In this document: piece by piece, positions 35,236 to 44,107 of the stretch
How positions within the stretch are numbered: position 1 is the stretch's first letter
Layout of the letters: each line of letters begins with the position of its first letter
Assembly: GCF_020531985.1 (NCBI RefSeq)
Contig: NZ_JAJAVQ010000006.1
Location: 62,001-126,000, forward strand
Reading direction: 5' to 3'
DNA: 64,000 nucleotides
Source: Rheinheimera aquimaris
Lineage (GTDB): Bacteria; Pseudomonadota; Gammaproteobacteria; Enterobacterales; Alteromonadaceae
Position numbers and translations under genes: made by a program
Notes under the pieces: generated by a model
The model's input: the letters and a program-made list of their open reading frames with translations, nothing else
What the model was told of the DNA's origin: nothing
The model's database searches: none

Positions 35236-36438
35236 CATTTGTTCGTTAGCCCACTGCACCGCCGTATGATAGGAATCTGGTACTTTATCGTTGGGCAGTT
35301 GTAACGTATTAATAGCTTGGTTGGCCTCTTTCCACTGTGCCTTTTCATAATATTGAATTAGCTGAATGTAGTCTGCCAGCAAGCCTTTTTTCTCTATCAA
35401 CGCTTCTTTAATCTCTTTTGCCAATGGCAGCTTATTCATTACGCTGTCAATTGGTTCATCCAGAATTGCATCCATCAGCGACATTAAGCCAGTAAGGAAA
35501 GCCTTTGCCGTATCCACTTTACCATGCAGCTCAGCTAAACCTTCAGCAAACCGCGCGCGGGTCATTGACATACGCATTAGCTCAGCAGGTTTGTCACTGC
35601 TTATCTGCGAAGTGAACAGTAAAGATAAAAACTTTTTCAGCTCTGCCTGACCAAGTACAACCAAGGCTTGTTTGATGGTTTCAATTTCGGTGCGGCGTTT
35701 AAAAATTGCTGAGTTACTGTAGCGTAATAATTTGTAAGATAAGTGCACATCACGCTGAAATACCTGCGTAATTTTATTCAAATCCATATCTGCTTTTGAG
35801 GTTTCGTATAGCAGCTCCGCCAGTGTCATCTGAGCCGGGGCCAGGGCCTTACTTTGCATCATCTCCGGTTTTGAGAAGAAGTACCCCTGAAAGTAGCTAA
35901 AGCCCATATCCAACGCCAACTGAAACTCTTCGTTGGTTTCAACTTTTTCTGCCAGTAATTTAATATGCGGAAAATCAGTCAGTGCCAATTTAATTTCGTT
36001 GATAGTATCGGCGGCGGTAGAGCGGAAATCTATTTTGATAATATCAATGAAAGGGTAAAAGTGCCGCCATACTCCCTGGTGAATATAATCATCCAGCGCC
36101 AGCACATAGCCTTGCTCTTTTAATTGCTGACATTCTGCCAGCAAACGTTTTCCAGGTTGAATAGTTTCCAGTATTTCTATTACCACCTGCTCTTTGGGCA
36201 GCATGCTCGGGTATTTTTTCTGTAATGTATCGAGCGTGAAGTTAATAAAGCCGGGTTTATCGCCGAGAAAGTCATCCAGACCAAAGCTAAATTGACTACC
36301 CTCAACCATGCGCGAGGTAGCCTCATCACCATCAACATCGGGAAAAGCATTCTCCAGGCCGTCCCGAAACAATAGTTCGTATGCATATAGCTCTTTGTTA
36401 CGGTCAAGGATAGGTTGGCGAGCGGCGTAAAAATACAT
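35218..36438 (-). CDS. EAL-HDOD (YuxH-like) signalling protein
   Basis: 406 aa. The N-terminal 200 residues are a modified EAL domain: YAYELLFRDG in place of EALLR, FINFTLDTL, EILETIQPG, IIKIDFRS and YFQGYFFSKPE are kept, but the DDFGTG loop reads DDYIHQGV. The C-terminal HDOD domain (LLYETSKADMDLNKITQVFQ, LSYKLLRYSNSAIFKRR) has no HD metal pair. Loss of the DFG loop suggests weak or no c-di-GMP hydrolysis; proteins of this type influence motility or biofilm in Vibrio (CdgJ-like). A cytoplasmic single-gene unit with a terminator at each end. Confidence 0.88.
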   Translation of the reverse strand: MYFYAARQPILDRNKELYAYELLFRDGLENAFPDVDGDEATSRMVEGSQFSFGLDDFLGDKPGFINFTLDTLQKKYPSMLPKEQVVIEILETIQPGKRLLAECQQLKEQGYVLALDDYIHQGVWRHFYPFIDIIKIDFRSTAADTINEIKLALTDFPHIKLLAEKVETNEEFQLALDMGFSYFQGYFFSKPEMMQSKALAPAQMTLAELLYETSKADMDLNKITQVFQRDVHLSYKLLRYSNSAIFKRRTEIETIKQALVVLGQAELKKFLSLLFTSQISSDKPAELMRMSMTRARFAEGLAELHGKVDTAKAFLTGLMSLMDAILDEPIDSVMNKLPLAKEIKEALIEKKGLLADYIQLIQYYEKAQWKEANQAINTLQLPNDKVPDSYHTAVQWANEQMKALGD

Positions 36439-36490
36439 AAATGTTCTGTCTCAGAAAATGAACACTAAAATGCTAATCTAGCAAAAATCA

Positions 36491-36528
36491 CCGGTCAGGA
36501 CACATAAATTTTATAGTGTACTGACCGG
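36491..36528 (-). terminator. putP terminator hairpin (long inverted repeat)
   Basis: CCGGTCAG (36491-36498) pairs with CTGACCGG (36521-36528), and inner ACAC/GTGT also pairs. Read on the minus strand, the hairpin lies about 12 nt after the putP stop and is followed by TGATTTTTG, fitting a Rho-independent terminator. The loop is AT-rich. Confidence 0.6.
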
Positions 36529-36540
36529 ATAATGCATTTA

Positions 36541-38049
36541 TCAGTGTTTGAGCTCAGTTTGCATTTTTTCAAATACTGATGTGATTTCTGGTGCAGGTGT
36601 CTTGGTGAGTTTACTTACCAGCACAATAAATACACTGCTGACGATGACTCCCGGCAGAATTTCGTATACCAGGCTGCTTAAGGTAGCGTCGTTTTCAAGC
36701 ACCGGCGCGTAAATCCAGAAAAGTACTGTGGCAGCACCGCTGATAATACCGCTTAATGCTCCGGCAAATGTCATTCTTTTCCAGTACAGGCTAAACACCA
36801 CCAACGGACCAAATGCTGCACCAAAACCAGCCCAGGCGTTACTTACCAATGTCAGGATAGAACTGTCTCTGTCATAGGCCAGTACTATGGCAACCATCGC
36901 TACGGCTAATACTGATAACCGGCCAACCAAAACCAGCTCACGCTGAGACGCACTGCGATTGACGAAAGTCTTATAAAAGTCTTCTGTCAGTGAGCTGGAT
37001 GTAACCAGTAGCTGCGAAGAAATGGTACTCATAATAGCGGCCAGAATCGCCGCAAGTAAAAAACCGGAGATAAGCGGGTGAAACAAAAACTGGGAAAAAA
37101 TGATAAAGATTGTCTCAGGATCGCTCAGTGTCATCTTAGTGTTTGCGACATACGCAATCCCAACCAGACCTGTCATCACCGCGCCCAGCAGTGTAATGAG
37201 CATCCAGCTCATACCGATACGCCGTGCTGTTTTGATATCTTTTACCGAGCGGATAGCCATAAAGCGAACGATGATATGCGGCTGACCAAAATAGCCAAAA
37301 CCCCAGGACAACAGCGAGATGATACCCAGTGCTGTCAGTGCTGTGCCGGTGTTGGCATCGATGAACATATTACTGAAATCCGGGTTGATGCTGTTGACCT
37401 GCGACATCACAGAATCCAAACCGCCTAAATGGTCCAGTGCGACCAATGGCACTAACACCAGCGACACAAACATTATGCAGCCCTGTACGAAATCAGTGAT
37501 ACTAACAGCAAGAAAACCACCAAACAGGGTGTATGCCACCACGACACCGGCAGTGACATAAAGCCCCAGTTCATAGCTTAAGCCAAATGAGCTTTCAAAC
37601 AGCTTGCCACCACCAACAACGCCTGATGAGGTGTATAACGTAAAAAACAACACGATAACAACGGATGATACGATACGCAGGGTACGGGTTTTGTCCGCAA
37701 AACGGTTTTCAAAGTAATCCGGCAGCGTAATCGAATCGTTGGCAACTTCAGTGTAGACCCTTAAACGGGGTGCTACGATGACGTAATTAAGGAAAGCACC
37801 GATCAACAAACCAATGGCTATCCAGCCGCTGCTGATACCCGACAGGTACATGGCGCCTGGTACACCCATCAGCATCCAACCGCTCATATCTGACGCACCT
37901 GCGGACAGTGCAGTTACAGCAGGGCCGAGTTTACGACCGCCCAGCATATAACCTGATACATCATCCGTTGACGTTTTATAGCCATATAAACCAATGGCCA
38001 GCATCACGATAAAATATAACCCTAACGAAATAATAGTGCCTGTTTCCAA
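36541..38049 (-). CDS. putP: Sodium/proline symporter
   Basis: 502 aa solute:sodium symporter with about thirteen membrane helices. Family hallmarks are SAGASDMSGWMLMGVPGAMY (helix 2, Na+ site), GWIAIGLLIGAFLNY, DSITLPDYFENRF, the FVQGCIMFVSLVL helix, and the SSQLLVTSSSLTEDFYK segment (Na+ site in helix 8). It imports proline with Na+. The start codon is TTG at 38049 with AAGGAG 8 nt upstream; no ATG fits. A short hairpin (CTGTTT/AAACAG) covers the start, and a longer inverted repeat lies 28 bp upstream. No putA is adjacent. Confidence 0.93.
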   Translation of the reverse strand: METGTIISLGLYFIVMLAIGLYGYKTSTDDVSGYMLGGRKLGPAVTALSAGASDMSGWMLMGVPGAMYLSGISSGWIAIGLLIGAFLNYVIVAPRLRVYTEVANDSITLPDYFENRFADKTRTLRIVSSVVIVLFFTLYTSSGVVGGGKLFESSFGLSYELGLYVTAGVVVAYTLFGGFLAVSITDFVQGCIMFVSLVLVPLVALDHLGGLDSVMSQVNSINPDFSNMFIDANTGTALTALGIISLLSWGFGYFGQPHIIVRFMAIRSVKDIKTARRIGMSWMLITLLGAVMTGLVGIAYVANTKMTLSDPETIFIIFSQFLFHPLISGFLLAAILAAIMSTISSQLLVTSSSLTEDFYKTFVNRSASQRELVLVGRLSVLAVAMVAIVLAYDRDSSILTLVSNAWAGFGAAFGPLVVFSLYWKRMTFAGALSGIISGAATVLFWIYAPVLENDATLSSLVYEILPGVIVSSVFIVLVSKLTKTPAPEITSVFEKMQTELKH

Positions 38050-38076
38050 AACAGTTTCTCCTTATGACAGCGGCTA

Positions 38077-38107
38077 AGCTTTGGTTAACGCGGGTCTAAC
38101 CAAAGCT
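38077..38107. repeat. Perfect 11-bp inverted repeat in the putP leader
   Basis: AGCTTTGGTTA (38077-38087) and TAACCAAAGCT (38097-38107) are exact complements around a 9-nt loop. It lies between the batD terminator and the putP ribosome site. It has no T-run on the putP side, so it looks more like an operator or a leader RNA hairpin than a terminator. Confidence 0.65.
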
Positions 38108-38112
38108 CAGTA

Positions 38113-38140
38113 CAAAAAAATACCTGATACAGGATCAGGT
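38113..38140 (-). terminator. Rho-independent terminator of the bat operon
   Basis: On the minus strand ACCTGAT-CCTGT-ATCAGGT forms a 7-bp stem followed by A and seven T. It is about 100 nt after the batD stop and before the putP leader. Confidence 0.7.
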
Positions 38141-38169
38141 TTAAAATCAAACTCATGCTAACAAGATGT

Positions 38170-38205
38170 GCGCAAGCTTACCAGTGTAAAGCGGTAAGCT
38201 TGCGC
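38170..38205. repeat. Perfect 13-bp inverted repeat downstream of batD
   Basis: GCGCAAGCTTACC (38170-38182) and GGTAAGCTTGCGC (38193-38205) around a 10-nt loop. It is the strongest hairpin in this gap but has no T-run on either side; it may protect the bat mRNA 3' end or be a first, Rho-assisted stop. Confidence 0.65.
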
Positions 38206-38236
38206 TGACAGTGGCTGGATAACTAAGCTTGCAGGC

Positions 38237-39904
38237 TCACTTGGGATATAACGGTGGTAGTGATTGTTGTTCGTCGACTGTACTCGTTTTCGCTGTATTA
38301 AAGTGCTGCCAGGCGCGCCAGAGGGCATCTCCTTGCCAGGTGTTAGCATTATTGCTGTACAGCGCATCGTTAAGGATATCCAGCTGCTGATTCAAGTCTT
38401 TGGCGTTGACAACGGCTTTTAATTCAGTCAGAGACAAGCACCGTCTGTCCAACTGTTGGTGGCCAAAACGTAACAGCTCAGCTCTGGCGACTACGGCATT
38501 ATTTTGCTGGCAGGCTTGCTTTAACGTCCGGCTGTCAAAGCGCACGCGACTTGTTATTGTTGCTGCGGGTTGCGCCGGTGTTTTTAATTGCCACAGTAGG
38601 TAGCCGATAAACAGGCTGATAAACCAGAGTGCGGCAAGAGCACTGCTCAGGTAGTTCCACTGCCACTTTGATACCGGTTGCGCGGCAGGTTGTGTTATTT
38701 GTTGCACAGGGGAGGGGGCAACAGCGCCTTTTGCATCAGGCCCGGCACTGACTGCCGCAGCGACACCGCTGACCGTCAGTTTACGTGCTGGCAGACTAGC
38801 ATGCTCAAGCTTACCGGTTTGGCTATTCCACCAGGGTAAGCTTACTGCGGGTAACTCTAGCTCGCCGGCTTTATTCGCAATTACAGCAGTAGTAAAGACT
38901 TTTTGCGCAACTAAGCGGCCATTGCGTTCAGCGCTTTTAGCTTGTGGTTGCTCCTGATAGAGCCGCAGCCCGTCCGGGAAACCTTGTTTGATTTCAGGTA
39001 ACTGATTTTCTGCCACATCAACGGCCGACAACGTGATAGTGCGGGTCACCGGCTCACCCTGTTTCAGCTCGGTAATATCCGGGCTCCATTCTTCGGTTAA
39101 TGTCACCAGACCGGCCACCAGCCAGTCGCCGGGAAAGCTATCCGGTATCGGGTTAACCTTTATATCTATCGGCTGAGCCTGCTGAACCACTGTTTTGGTA
39201 CGGGCAAAGTAATTATAACGTGCGCTGTCACGGTCTATCATTTCGCCATTAAAAGCCGGTGGCGTAATGGTAAAGCTACCGCTACGCTGCGGCGTTATAG
39301 CATAACGGCGGGTAATAGTTCGGTACCGGATACCGTTAACCAGGGCAGAGCTTTCGCTGTCCTGGCCCACCTGGCTGATACTAGCGCCTTCGAGCACCGG
39401 CTCTGACAATGAGCCGCGTTGCAGCTCGCCATTAAAATAAATGGTCACGGTGTAATAGCTAAGCTGTTGTACATACAGCTGTTGTTGCTCCATCTTTGCT
39501 TCAAGAAACAGCTCTTGCGAGTTACTGCTGCTTTGGCTAACGTTGCCTTCGAGGATTTTTAATGTAATCGGTGTAGTGCTCATGCCCTGTAGCGTAAAGG
39601 CCGGAATGGTAAATTCGCCGCTTGACTTAGGCAGTAGCACAACCCGCCAACTGGTGCTCTGGCTTGCCTGACCATTAATGATCTGGGTGCTGCTGCTAAT
39701 AGACGGCACCATGACTGTGAAGTCTTTCTCTAACACACGAAAGCTTATGGCATCCGACGCGACCCGGGCGTCTGCAATCACTTCCAGTGTTACTGCTTCG
39801 CCCTGCAGTGCAGGGTTTTTATCTACACTGGCGGTTAATTTAGTCAGTGCCTGTAACGGTAAGCTTAACAGCAGCGCTACGGCCAGCAGTACACCCTTTA
39901 CCAT
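38237..39904 (-). CDS. batD: BatD oxygen-tolerance family protein
   Basis: 555 aa. Signal peptide (VLLAVALLLSLPLQALTK), then periplasmic immunoglobulin-like repeats (KLTASVDKNPALQGEAVTLE, EEWSPDITELKQGEPVTRTI), a late membrane helix (YLSSALAALWFISLFIGYLLW) and a cytoplasmic C-terminal tail. Last gene of the bat operon; its ATG overlaps the batB/C stop by 7 nt. Bat proteins were linked to aerotolerance in Bacteroides; the molecular role is not known. Confidence 0.88.
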   Translation of the reverse strand: MVKGVLLAVALLLSLPLQALTKLTASVDKNPALQGEAVTLEVIADARVASDAISFRVLEKDFTVMVPSISSSTQIINGQASQSTSWRVVLLPKSSGEFTIPAFTLQGMSTTPITLKILEGNVSQSSSNSQELFLEAKMEQQQLYVQQLSYYTVTIYFNGELQRGSLSEPVLEGASISQVGQDSESSALVNGIRYRTITRRYAITPQRSGSFTITPPAFNGEMIDRDSARYNYFARTKTVVQQAQPIDIKVNPIPDSFPGDWLVAGLVTLTEEWSPDITELKQGEPVTRTITLSAVDVAENQLPEIKQGFPDGLRLYQEQPQAKSAERNGRLVAQKVFTTAVIANKAGELELPAVSLPWWNSQTGKLEHASLPARKLTVSGVAAAVSAGPDAKGAVAPSPVQQITQPAAQPVSKWQWNYLSSALAALWFISLFIGYLLWQLKTPAQPAATITSRVRFDSRTLKQACQQNNAVVARAELLRFGHQQLDRRCLSLTELKAVVNAKDLNQQLDILNDALYSNNANTWQGDALWRAWQHFNTAKTSTVDEQQSLPPLYPK

Positions 39905-41712
39905 TGTTGATCAACTCCTGTTGGCAAACGCTGTTGTTGCCGTTTTAAATATTCCAGATACATTTTATTACGCAGCAGCAGGGCTGGGTCGTCCTGCACC
40001 TTTCGTAGCAGGTTGTCTAACTGCTGTTGCTCTTCGTCTGTCGCATTCGGCCACGCTTCGCGTATGGCCTGAGTTTGTTCCAGTGTTTCTTCGTCAGCTT
40101 CTGATGCCGGTGCAGGCTGGTTTTTCTGTTCAGCCGGTTCAGGTTCGGGCGTTTGCTCTGCCTCTGTTTGTTGCTGTTGTTGCCCTTCCTGCTCAGACGC
40201 ATCGTCAGCATTGTTTTCGCTATCGGAACTGTTGTCACTGTTCGAGTTGCTGTCAGATTGCTGTTGCTCATCGCCTTGTTTTTGCTGCTGATCTTGCTGG
40301 TTTTTCTGTTGTTGTTGCTGCTCCTGCTGCTGTTGTTGTTGCTGTAGCAATTGCTGCATTAACTGAGCATTTTGAGCGGCAGGGGAGAAATCGGGGGCCA
40401 GTTCCATTGCCTGCTGATAAGCGGCCAGTGCGTCTTCATAGCGCTGCTGCTGCGCCAGGCTGTTACCGAGATTATGGTAGGCGTCGGCTGTTGGGGTTTG
40501 CGCTGTTGCGCTGCGATAAGCTTGTTCTGCTTGCTGAAAGTCGCCGTTGCGGTAGGCGGCGTTGCCTTGCCATAGCGGCTCTTTAAATTTCTGCCGGGCG
40601 CTGTTGTAGTCACCTTGCTGATAATCCTGCTGCGCCTGTTGCTGGCGGGTTTGCCACAAGTCACGCCATTCAAAAGCATGTGAGGGGGCAGGGAATAACA
40701 TTACCAGGCCAACTGCCAGCAAACTGCTGTATTTTCGGTTTAGCAGCAGAAGGGGTAATAACAACCACACCAGATAAATCGCATTATCCTGCCATTGATC
40801 ACCCTGGATCTGCTTAGTGGTGTCGGCCTGATCCAGTGCAGACAGGGCCGGCAGGTTAATAATGTCATTTAGCATGCCACCGGTGGTGCTGGCCTGGGTG
40901 TAAACACCACCACTTTGCCTGGTCAGTGTCGCCAGCTGAGGCTGCGGCAGTTTGGGTATCACGACAGCACCGTTAGCCGTTTTTAGCAGCTCGCCATTTT
41001 CCAGTTGCACCGGCGCACCGTCTTCACTTCCAAAACCCAACACCGATAAGCGGTGCGGCCAGTTATTTATCAGATCCTGTAGTTCGCGGAAACTGTTGTT
41101 ATCAAAACCATCGGTAAACACGACAACATCGCCGCGCGGATATCCTGCCTGGCGCAATAATTTGTCGGCCTGTTGCAAGGCGGCAACCAGGTTGGAGCCC
41201 TGAACCGGCATGATTTCTGGTTTCAGATCAGGAATGAGTAGGCGGATATTATTATGGTCCGGTGTCAGCGGCGAGATCACAAAGGCATCGCCGGCGAAGC
41301 TTAACAGTGCCAGCTCACCTTCACGTAGTTGATCAGTAAAATCAAGAGCCGCAAAGCGCATCTGCGTCAGGCGGTCGGGAGCCATGTCGGTGGCTCGCAT
41401 CGACATAGACATGTCCAGCACCAGAACGGTGGCTTTTTTTAATGCAAAAGCCGGTTGCGGCAGCTTTTGCCAGCTAGGACCTGCGAGAGCAATGCTGGTG
41501 ATAATCCAGCAACACAGCAGAAGAGGCAGGGCTAGTGGCTGCTTTTTCAGTAAAAGCTGACCACCGAGCAAGGCTTGCTGTAAATGCGGGGCAATTAAAC
41601 TGTGCCAGGGGCTATGCTCGCGCCGGTGGAAATATAGCAGGATCGCAAACAGCAACACCGGTAACAGTGACAGCAGCCACAGCGGGCGTAAAAAATGAAA
41701 ATCAGCCAGCAT
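39898..41712 (-). CDS. BatB/BatC fusion: VWA-domain membrane protein with TPR and Gln-rich tail
   Basis: 604 aa. Two N-terminal membrane helices, a von Willebrand A domain with the MIDAS DMSMS (VLVLDMSMSMRATDM) and FTDGFDNNS, a third helix, then TPR repeats (AYHNLGNSLAQQQRYEDALA) and an extreme low-complexity region of Gln, Glu, Ser and Asn (about residues 450-560). The last 50 residues are ordinary (ATDEEQQQLDNLLRKVQDDP). In other genomes batB (VWA) and batC (TPR) are separate genes. The ATG at 41712 has GGAG about 9 nt upstream; the frame back to 41757 lacks one. It overlaps the batA stop by 11 nt. The Gln tract could mediate protein contacts. Confidence 0.88.
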   Translation of the reverse strand: MLADFHFLRPLWLLSLLPVLLFAILLYFHRREHSPWHSLIAPHLQQALLGGQLLLKKQPLALPLLLCCWIITSIALAGPSWQKLPQPAFALKKATVLVLDMSMSMRATDMAPDRLTQMRFAALDFTDQLREGELALLSFAGDAFVISPLTPDHNNIRLLIPDLKPEIMPVQGSNLVAALQQADKLLRQAGYPRGDVVVFTDGFDNNSFRELQDLINNWPHRLSVLGFGSEDGAPVQLENGELLKTANGAVVIPKLPQPQLATLTRQSGGVYTQASTTGGMLNDIINLPALSALDQADTTKQIQGDQWQDNAIYLVWLLLPLLLLNRKYSSLLAVGLVMLFPAPSHAFEWRDLWQTRQQQAQQDYQQGDYNSARQKFKEPLWQGNAAYRNGDFQQAEQAYRSATAQTPTADAYHNLGNSLAQQQRYEDALAAYQQAMELAPDFSPAAQNAQLMQQLLQQQQQQQEQQQQQKNQQDQQQKQGDEQQQSDSNSNSDNSSDSENNADDASEQEGQQQQQTEAEQTPEPEPAEQKNQPAPASEADEETLEQTQAIREAWPNATDEEQQQLDNLLRKVQDDPALLLRNKMYLEYLKRQQQRLPTGVDQQW

Positions 41713-42694
41713 GCTTAAATACTCCACGCCAGTTAATGTTACGAGCGGCCAGAACAAAGGATAACAGCAACGCTATAGCCAGGGGCCAGTGCAATAAACT
41801 GCGCTGCGGCCGGTATGTCACGCTGTCACGCTCTATCGGTTCAAGCTGGTCAATTAACTGATAAATCTGGTTCAGTTCATTTAAATCACGGGCACGGAAA
41901 TAACGGCCTCCGGTATCCTCAGCCAGCTTCGTGAGTAAGCGCTCATCCAGATCCTGAGATGGATTGACGACCCGCTGACCAAACACACTCTGCTGCACCA
42001 TTTGCTCTGCACCCACGCCAACGGTATGAATTCTTACGCCTGCCGCTTTAGCTAATTGTAACGCCTCCAGAGGCAGAATATTGCCTGCGGTATTCGCACC
42101 ATCGCTGAGCAGGATTAATACCTTGTTTGAACTGTCATAAGTGTTCAGTCGTTTTACTGCCAGGCCAATCGCCTCGCCGATAGCTGTGCGTGTGCCGACC
42201 AAGCGCAGTACGCTATCATCCAGCATCTTTTGCACCGTGACTAAATCGAAGGTCAAAGGCGTCTGCTGATATGCAGCGTCGGCAAATAAGATAAGACCGA
42301 TCCTGTCCCCCTGGCGGCGTTTAATGAAGTCGCTGACCACTGACTTTACAGCATCCAGCCGGTTAACACTTTGTCCCTGATACTGCATATCGGCAATTTC
42401 CATTGAGCCGGATAAATCCAGGGCCAACATCAGGTCGCGCCCTTGCTGAGGCAATGTCACCGGCTCACCGAGCCAGCGGGGCTGTGTGGCGGCCAATACC
42501 AGCATTAGCCATATTATCATTGCCAACACCGAGCTCAGACTGAAGAGTTTACCTTTGCTGCCGGAGGGCTCAGAAGCCAGTTTGGCCAAAGCGGGCAGGG
42601 TTAATGCCGCTTCTGTTGTTGCCTGACGCTTAACCCGCAATAACAGCGGCAATACCGCCAGCACAGCCAACCAGGGGTAACCAAACTCAAGCAT
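41702..42694 (-). CDS. batA: BatA, VWA-domain membrane protein
   Basis: 330 aa with two N-terminal helices, a VWA domain carrying the intact MIDAS (LALDLSGSMEIADM, LLSDGANTAGN, Thr in RLVGTRTAIGEA) and a C-terminal helix close to the end (LLHWPLAIALLLSFVLAA). It should face the periplasm and bind a partner through a metal ion. It overlaps both neighbours by 8-11 nt. Confidence 0.9.
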   Translation of the reverse strand: MLEFGYPWLAVLAVLPLLLRVKRQATTEAALTLPALAKLASEPSGSKGKLFSLSSVLAMIIWLMLVLAATQPRWLGEPVTLPQQGRDLMLALDLSGSMEIADMQYQGQSVNRLDAVKSVVSDFIKRRQGDRIGLILFADAAYQQTPLTFDLVTVQKMLDDSVLRLVGTRTAIGEAIGLAVKRLNTYDSSNKVLILLSDGANTAGNILPLEALQLAKAAGVRIHTVGVGAEQMVQQSVFGQRVVNPSQDLDERLLTKLAEDTGGRYFRARDLNELNQIYQLIDQLEPIERDSVTYRPQRSLLHWPLAIALLLSFVLAARNINWRGVFKHAG

Positions 42695-43172
42695 GCGTTA
42701 CCTCCGCCTTGCTCGTTGGCAGGGGGGCTTTGGCCTGATATCCGCTTAGCCAGGCTTTGGCAAACAGATAAAATGCCGCTTTGGCCTCGTTATTGTCATC
42801 CCGCTGGTAAAGCAGCCCTGTTAAGTCAGGTAGTGTAGCCTGGCATTGCATTGCCAGCCATTGTTGCCAATGTTTGCTGTCCATACTAAGTGCAGGATGT
42901 GTTGGTTGATAGTGCCTGAGTACACGTTTTATTAATTGATTGATTTGCGTTGCATCATCACCACTGTGATGTATCTGCTCCAGTAACAGCAAAGCCTGCC
43001 GCTTCGGTGCGAAGTAACACCAGCGGCGGTAAAAACGCAGTGCCAGATAAAACAGGGCAAGGGCCAGCGCCGCAATCAGTAACCACCAAAGAGGTGCCAA
43101 GGCAAAGCCAAGTACTAGCTCCGGTTCACTGATATCGGCAAGTTGTGCCAGCGGGGATCCGGGTTCAGCCAT
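42687..43172 (-). CDS. DUF4381 family membrane protein
   Basis: 161 aa. A short N-terminus (PLAQLADISEPELVLGFALA) leads into one membrane helix (LWWLLIAALALALFYLALRFY), followed by a cytoplasmic helical domain (LLLEQIHHSGDDATQINQLI, LRHYQPTHPALSMDSKHWQQ). This is the DUF4381 component that sits between the DUF58 and VWA genes in gammaproteobacterial bat operons. It overlaps both neighbours by 8 nt. Function unknown. Confidence 0.85.
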   Translation of the reverse strand: MAEPGSPLAQLADISEPELVLGFALAPLWWLLIAALALALFYLALRFYRRWCYFAPKRQALLLLEQIHHSGDDATQINQLIKRVLRHYQPTHPALSMDSKHWQQWLAMQCQATLPDLTGLLYQRDDNNEAKAAFYLFAKAWLSGYQAKAPLPTSKAEVTHA

Positions 43173-44106
43173 ACCACTTTCTCTCTAATTGACTCAAGAC
43201 CGGCTCGGCGGCACTGACCGGCAGCCATTTGCAGCCAAGCTGGTTAAGATGAAGCTTAAGTTGTTGTTGCATGTCATTTTGCTGGCGAGCGTAGCGTTGC
43301 TGCAAGGCACTGCTGCCAAGCTCAACATAACCCGTCTGCAGGCCATCACTGACCGCGGCCATGCCATGACTGCTTGCTGGTAGCATTAAATCCAGCGGAT
43401 CAGTCACCGGGCAACAACTGACTTCATTGTGCTGGCGAATGGCTCGGATGTGGCGCAAACCGTCCTGATTAAAATCACTGAAGTCTGACAGTACATAGAC
43501 CAGGCTGCCGGGCCGTACCAAGCGGCGCAGCTGGCTTAAGGCGTCATTCAGTGTCAGGCCGCGGTTGCCGCTATCGGCCTGATGTATTTCGGTCAGCGCA
43601 TGAAAATAGCGTAACACGCCATGGCTGCGGCTTTGTGGTTTTAGCTCGATATGCTGATGCTTGCTAAAAACCAGGCCACCGAGTTTGTCACCACGCTGTT
43701 TGACATGCCAGGCAATAAGCGCGGCCAGATGTGCTGCCTGCACTGATTTAAACAGTAAGCTGGAACCAAAGTGCATACTGCTGCTGAGATCAGTTAATAC
43801 AAATACCGGACGCTCTTTTTCTTCACGAAACAACTTAGTATGCACTTTACCGGTGCGGGCTGTAACACGCCAGTCGATGGTGCGTACGTCATCACCGTTC
43901 TGATAATGACGCACCTCATCAAACTCCATGCCCCGGCCTTTGCTTTTGGCAAGATAAGTGCCTGCCAGTTTACTCTGGATCGCCATTTGCGGCGTTAAGT
44001 CGAGCACCTTGGTGTAACGCTGATACCAAAGTAACTCTGTCAGGCCAAGGCTGGTGCCAGTTGTGCCATTCTGCAGCCGCCACTGCTGGGGAGACAACTG
44101 GTTCAT
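43165..44106 (-). CDS. DUF58 domain-containing protein
   Basis: 313 aa soluble protein. The DUF58 core has SKGRGMEFDEVRHYQNGDDV, RTIDWRVTARTGKVHTKLFR and EEKERPVFVLTDLSSSMHFG, with a VWA-like MIDAS (DLSSSM). It pairs with the MoxR ATPase, whose stop is 1 bp upstream. In other systems MoxR plus DUF58/VWA proteins act as a chaperone set for metal insertion or complex maturation. Confidence 0.9.
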   Translation of the reverse strand: MNQLSPQQWRLQNGTTGTSLGLTELLWYQRYTKVLDLTPQMAIQSKLAGTYLAKSKGRGMEFDEVRHYQNGDDVRTIDWRVTARTGKVHTKLFREEKERPVFVLTDLSSSMHFGSSLLFKSVQAAHLAALIAWHVKQRGDKLGGLVFSKHQHIELKPQSRSHGVLRYFHALTEIHQADSGNRGLTLNDALSQLRRLVRPGSLVYVLSDFSDFNQDGLRHIRAIRQHNEVSCCPVTDPLDLMLPASSHGMAAVSDGLQTGYVELGSSALQQRYARQQNDMQQQLKLHLNQLGCKWLPVSAAEPVLSQLERKWYG

Positions 44107-44107
44107 A

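Noticed and set aside
40153-40347. Leu/Val-rich 64-aa plus-strand frame
   Set aside because: It is the complement of the Gln-rich codons of batB/C (CAG/CAA read as CTG/TTG), with no ribosome site.
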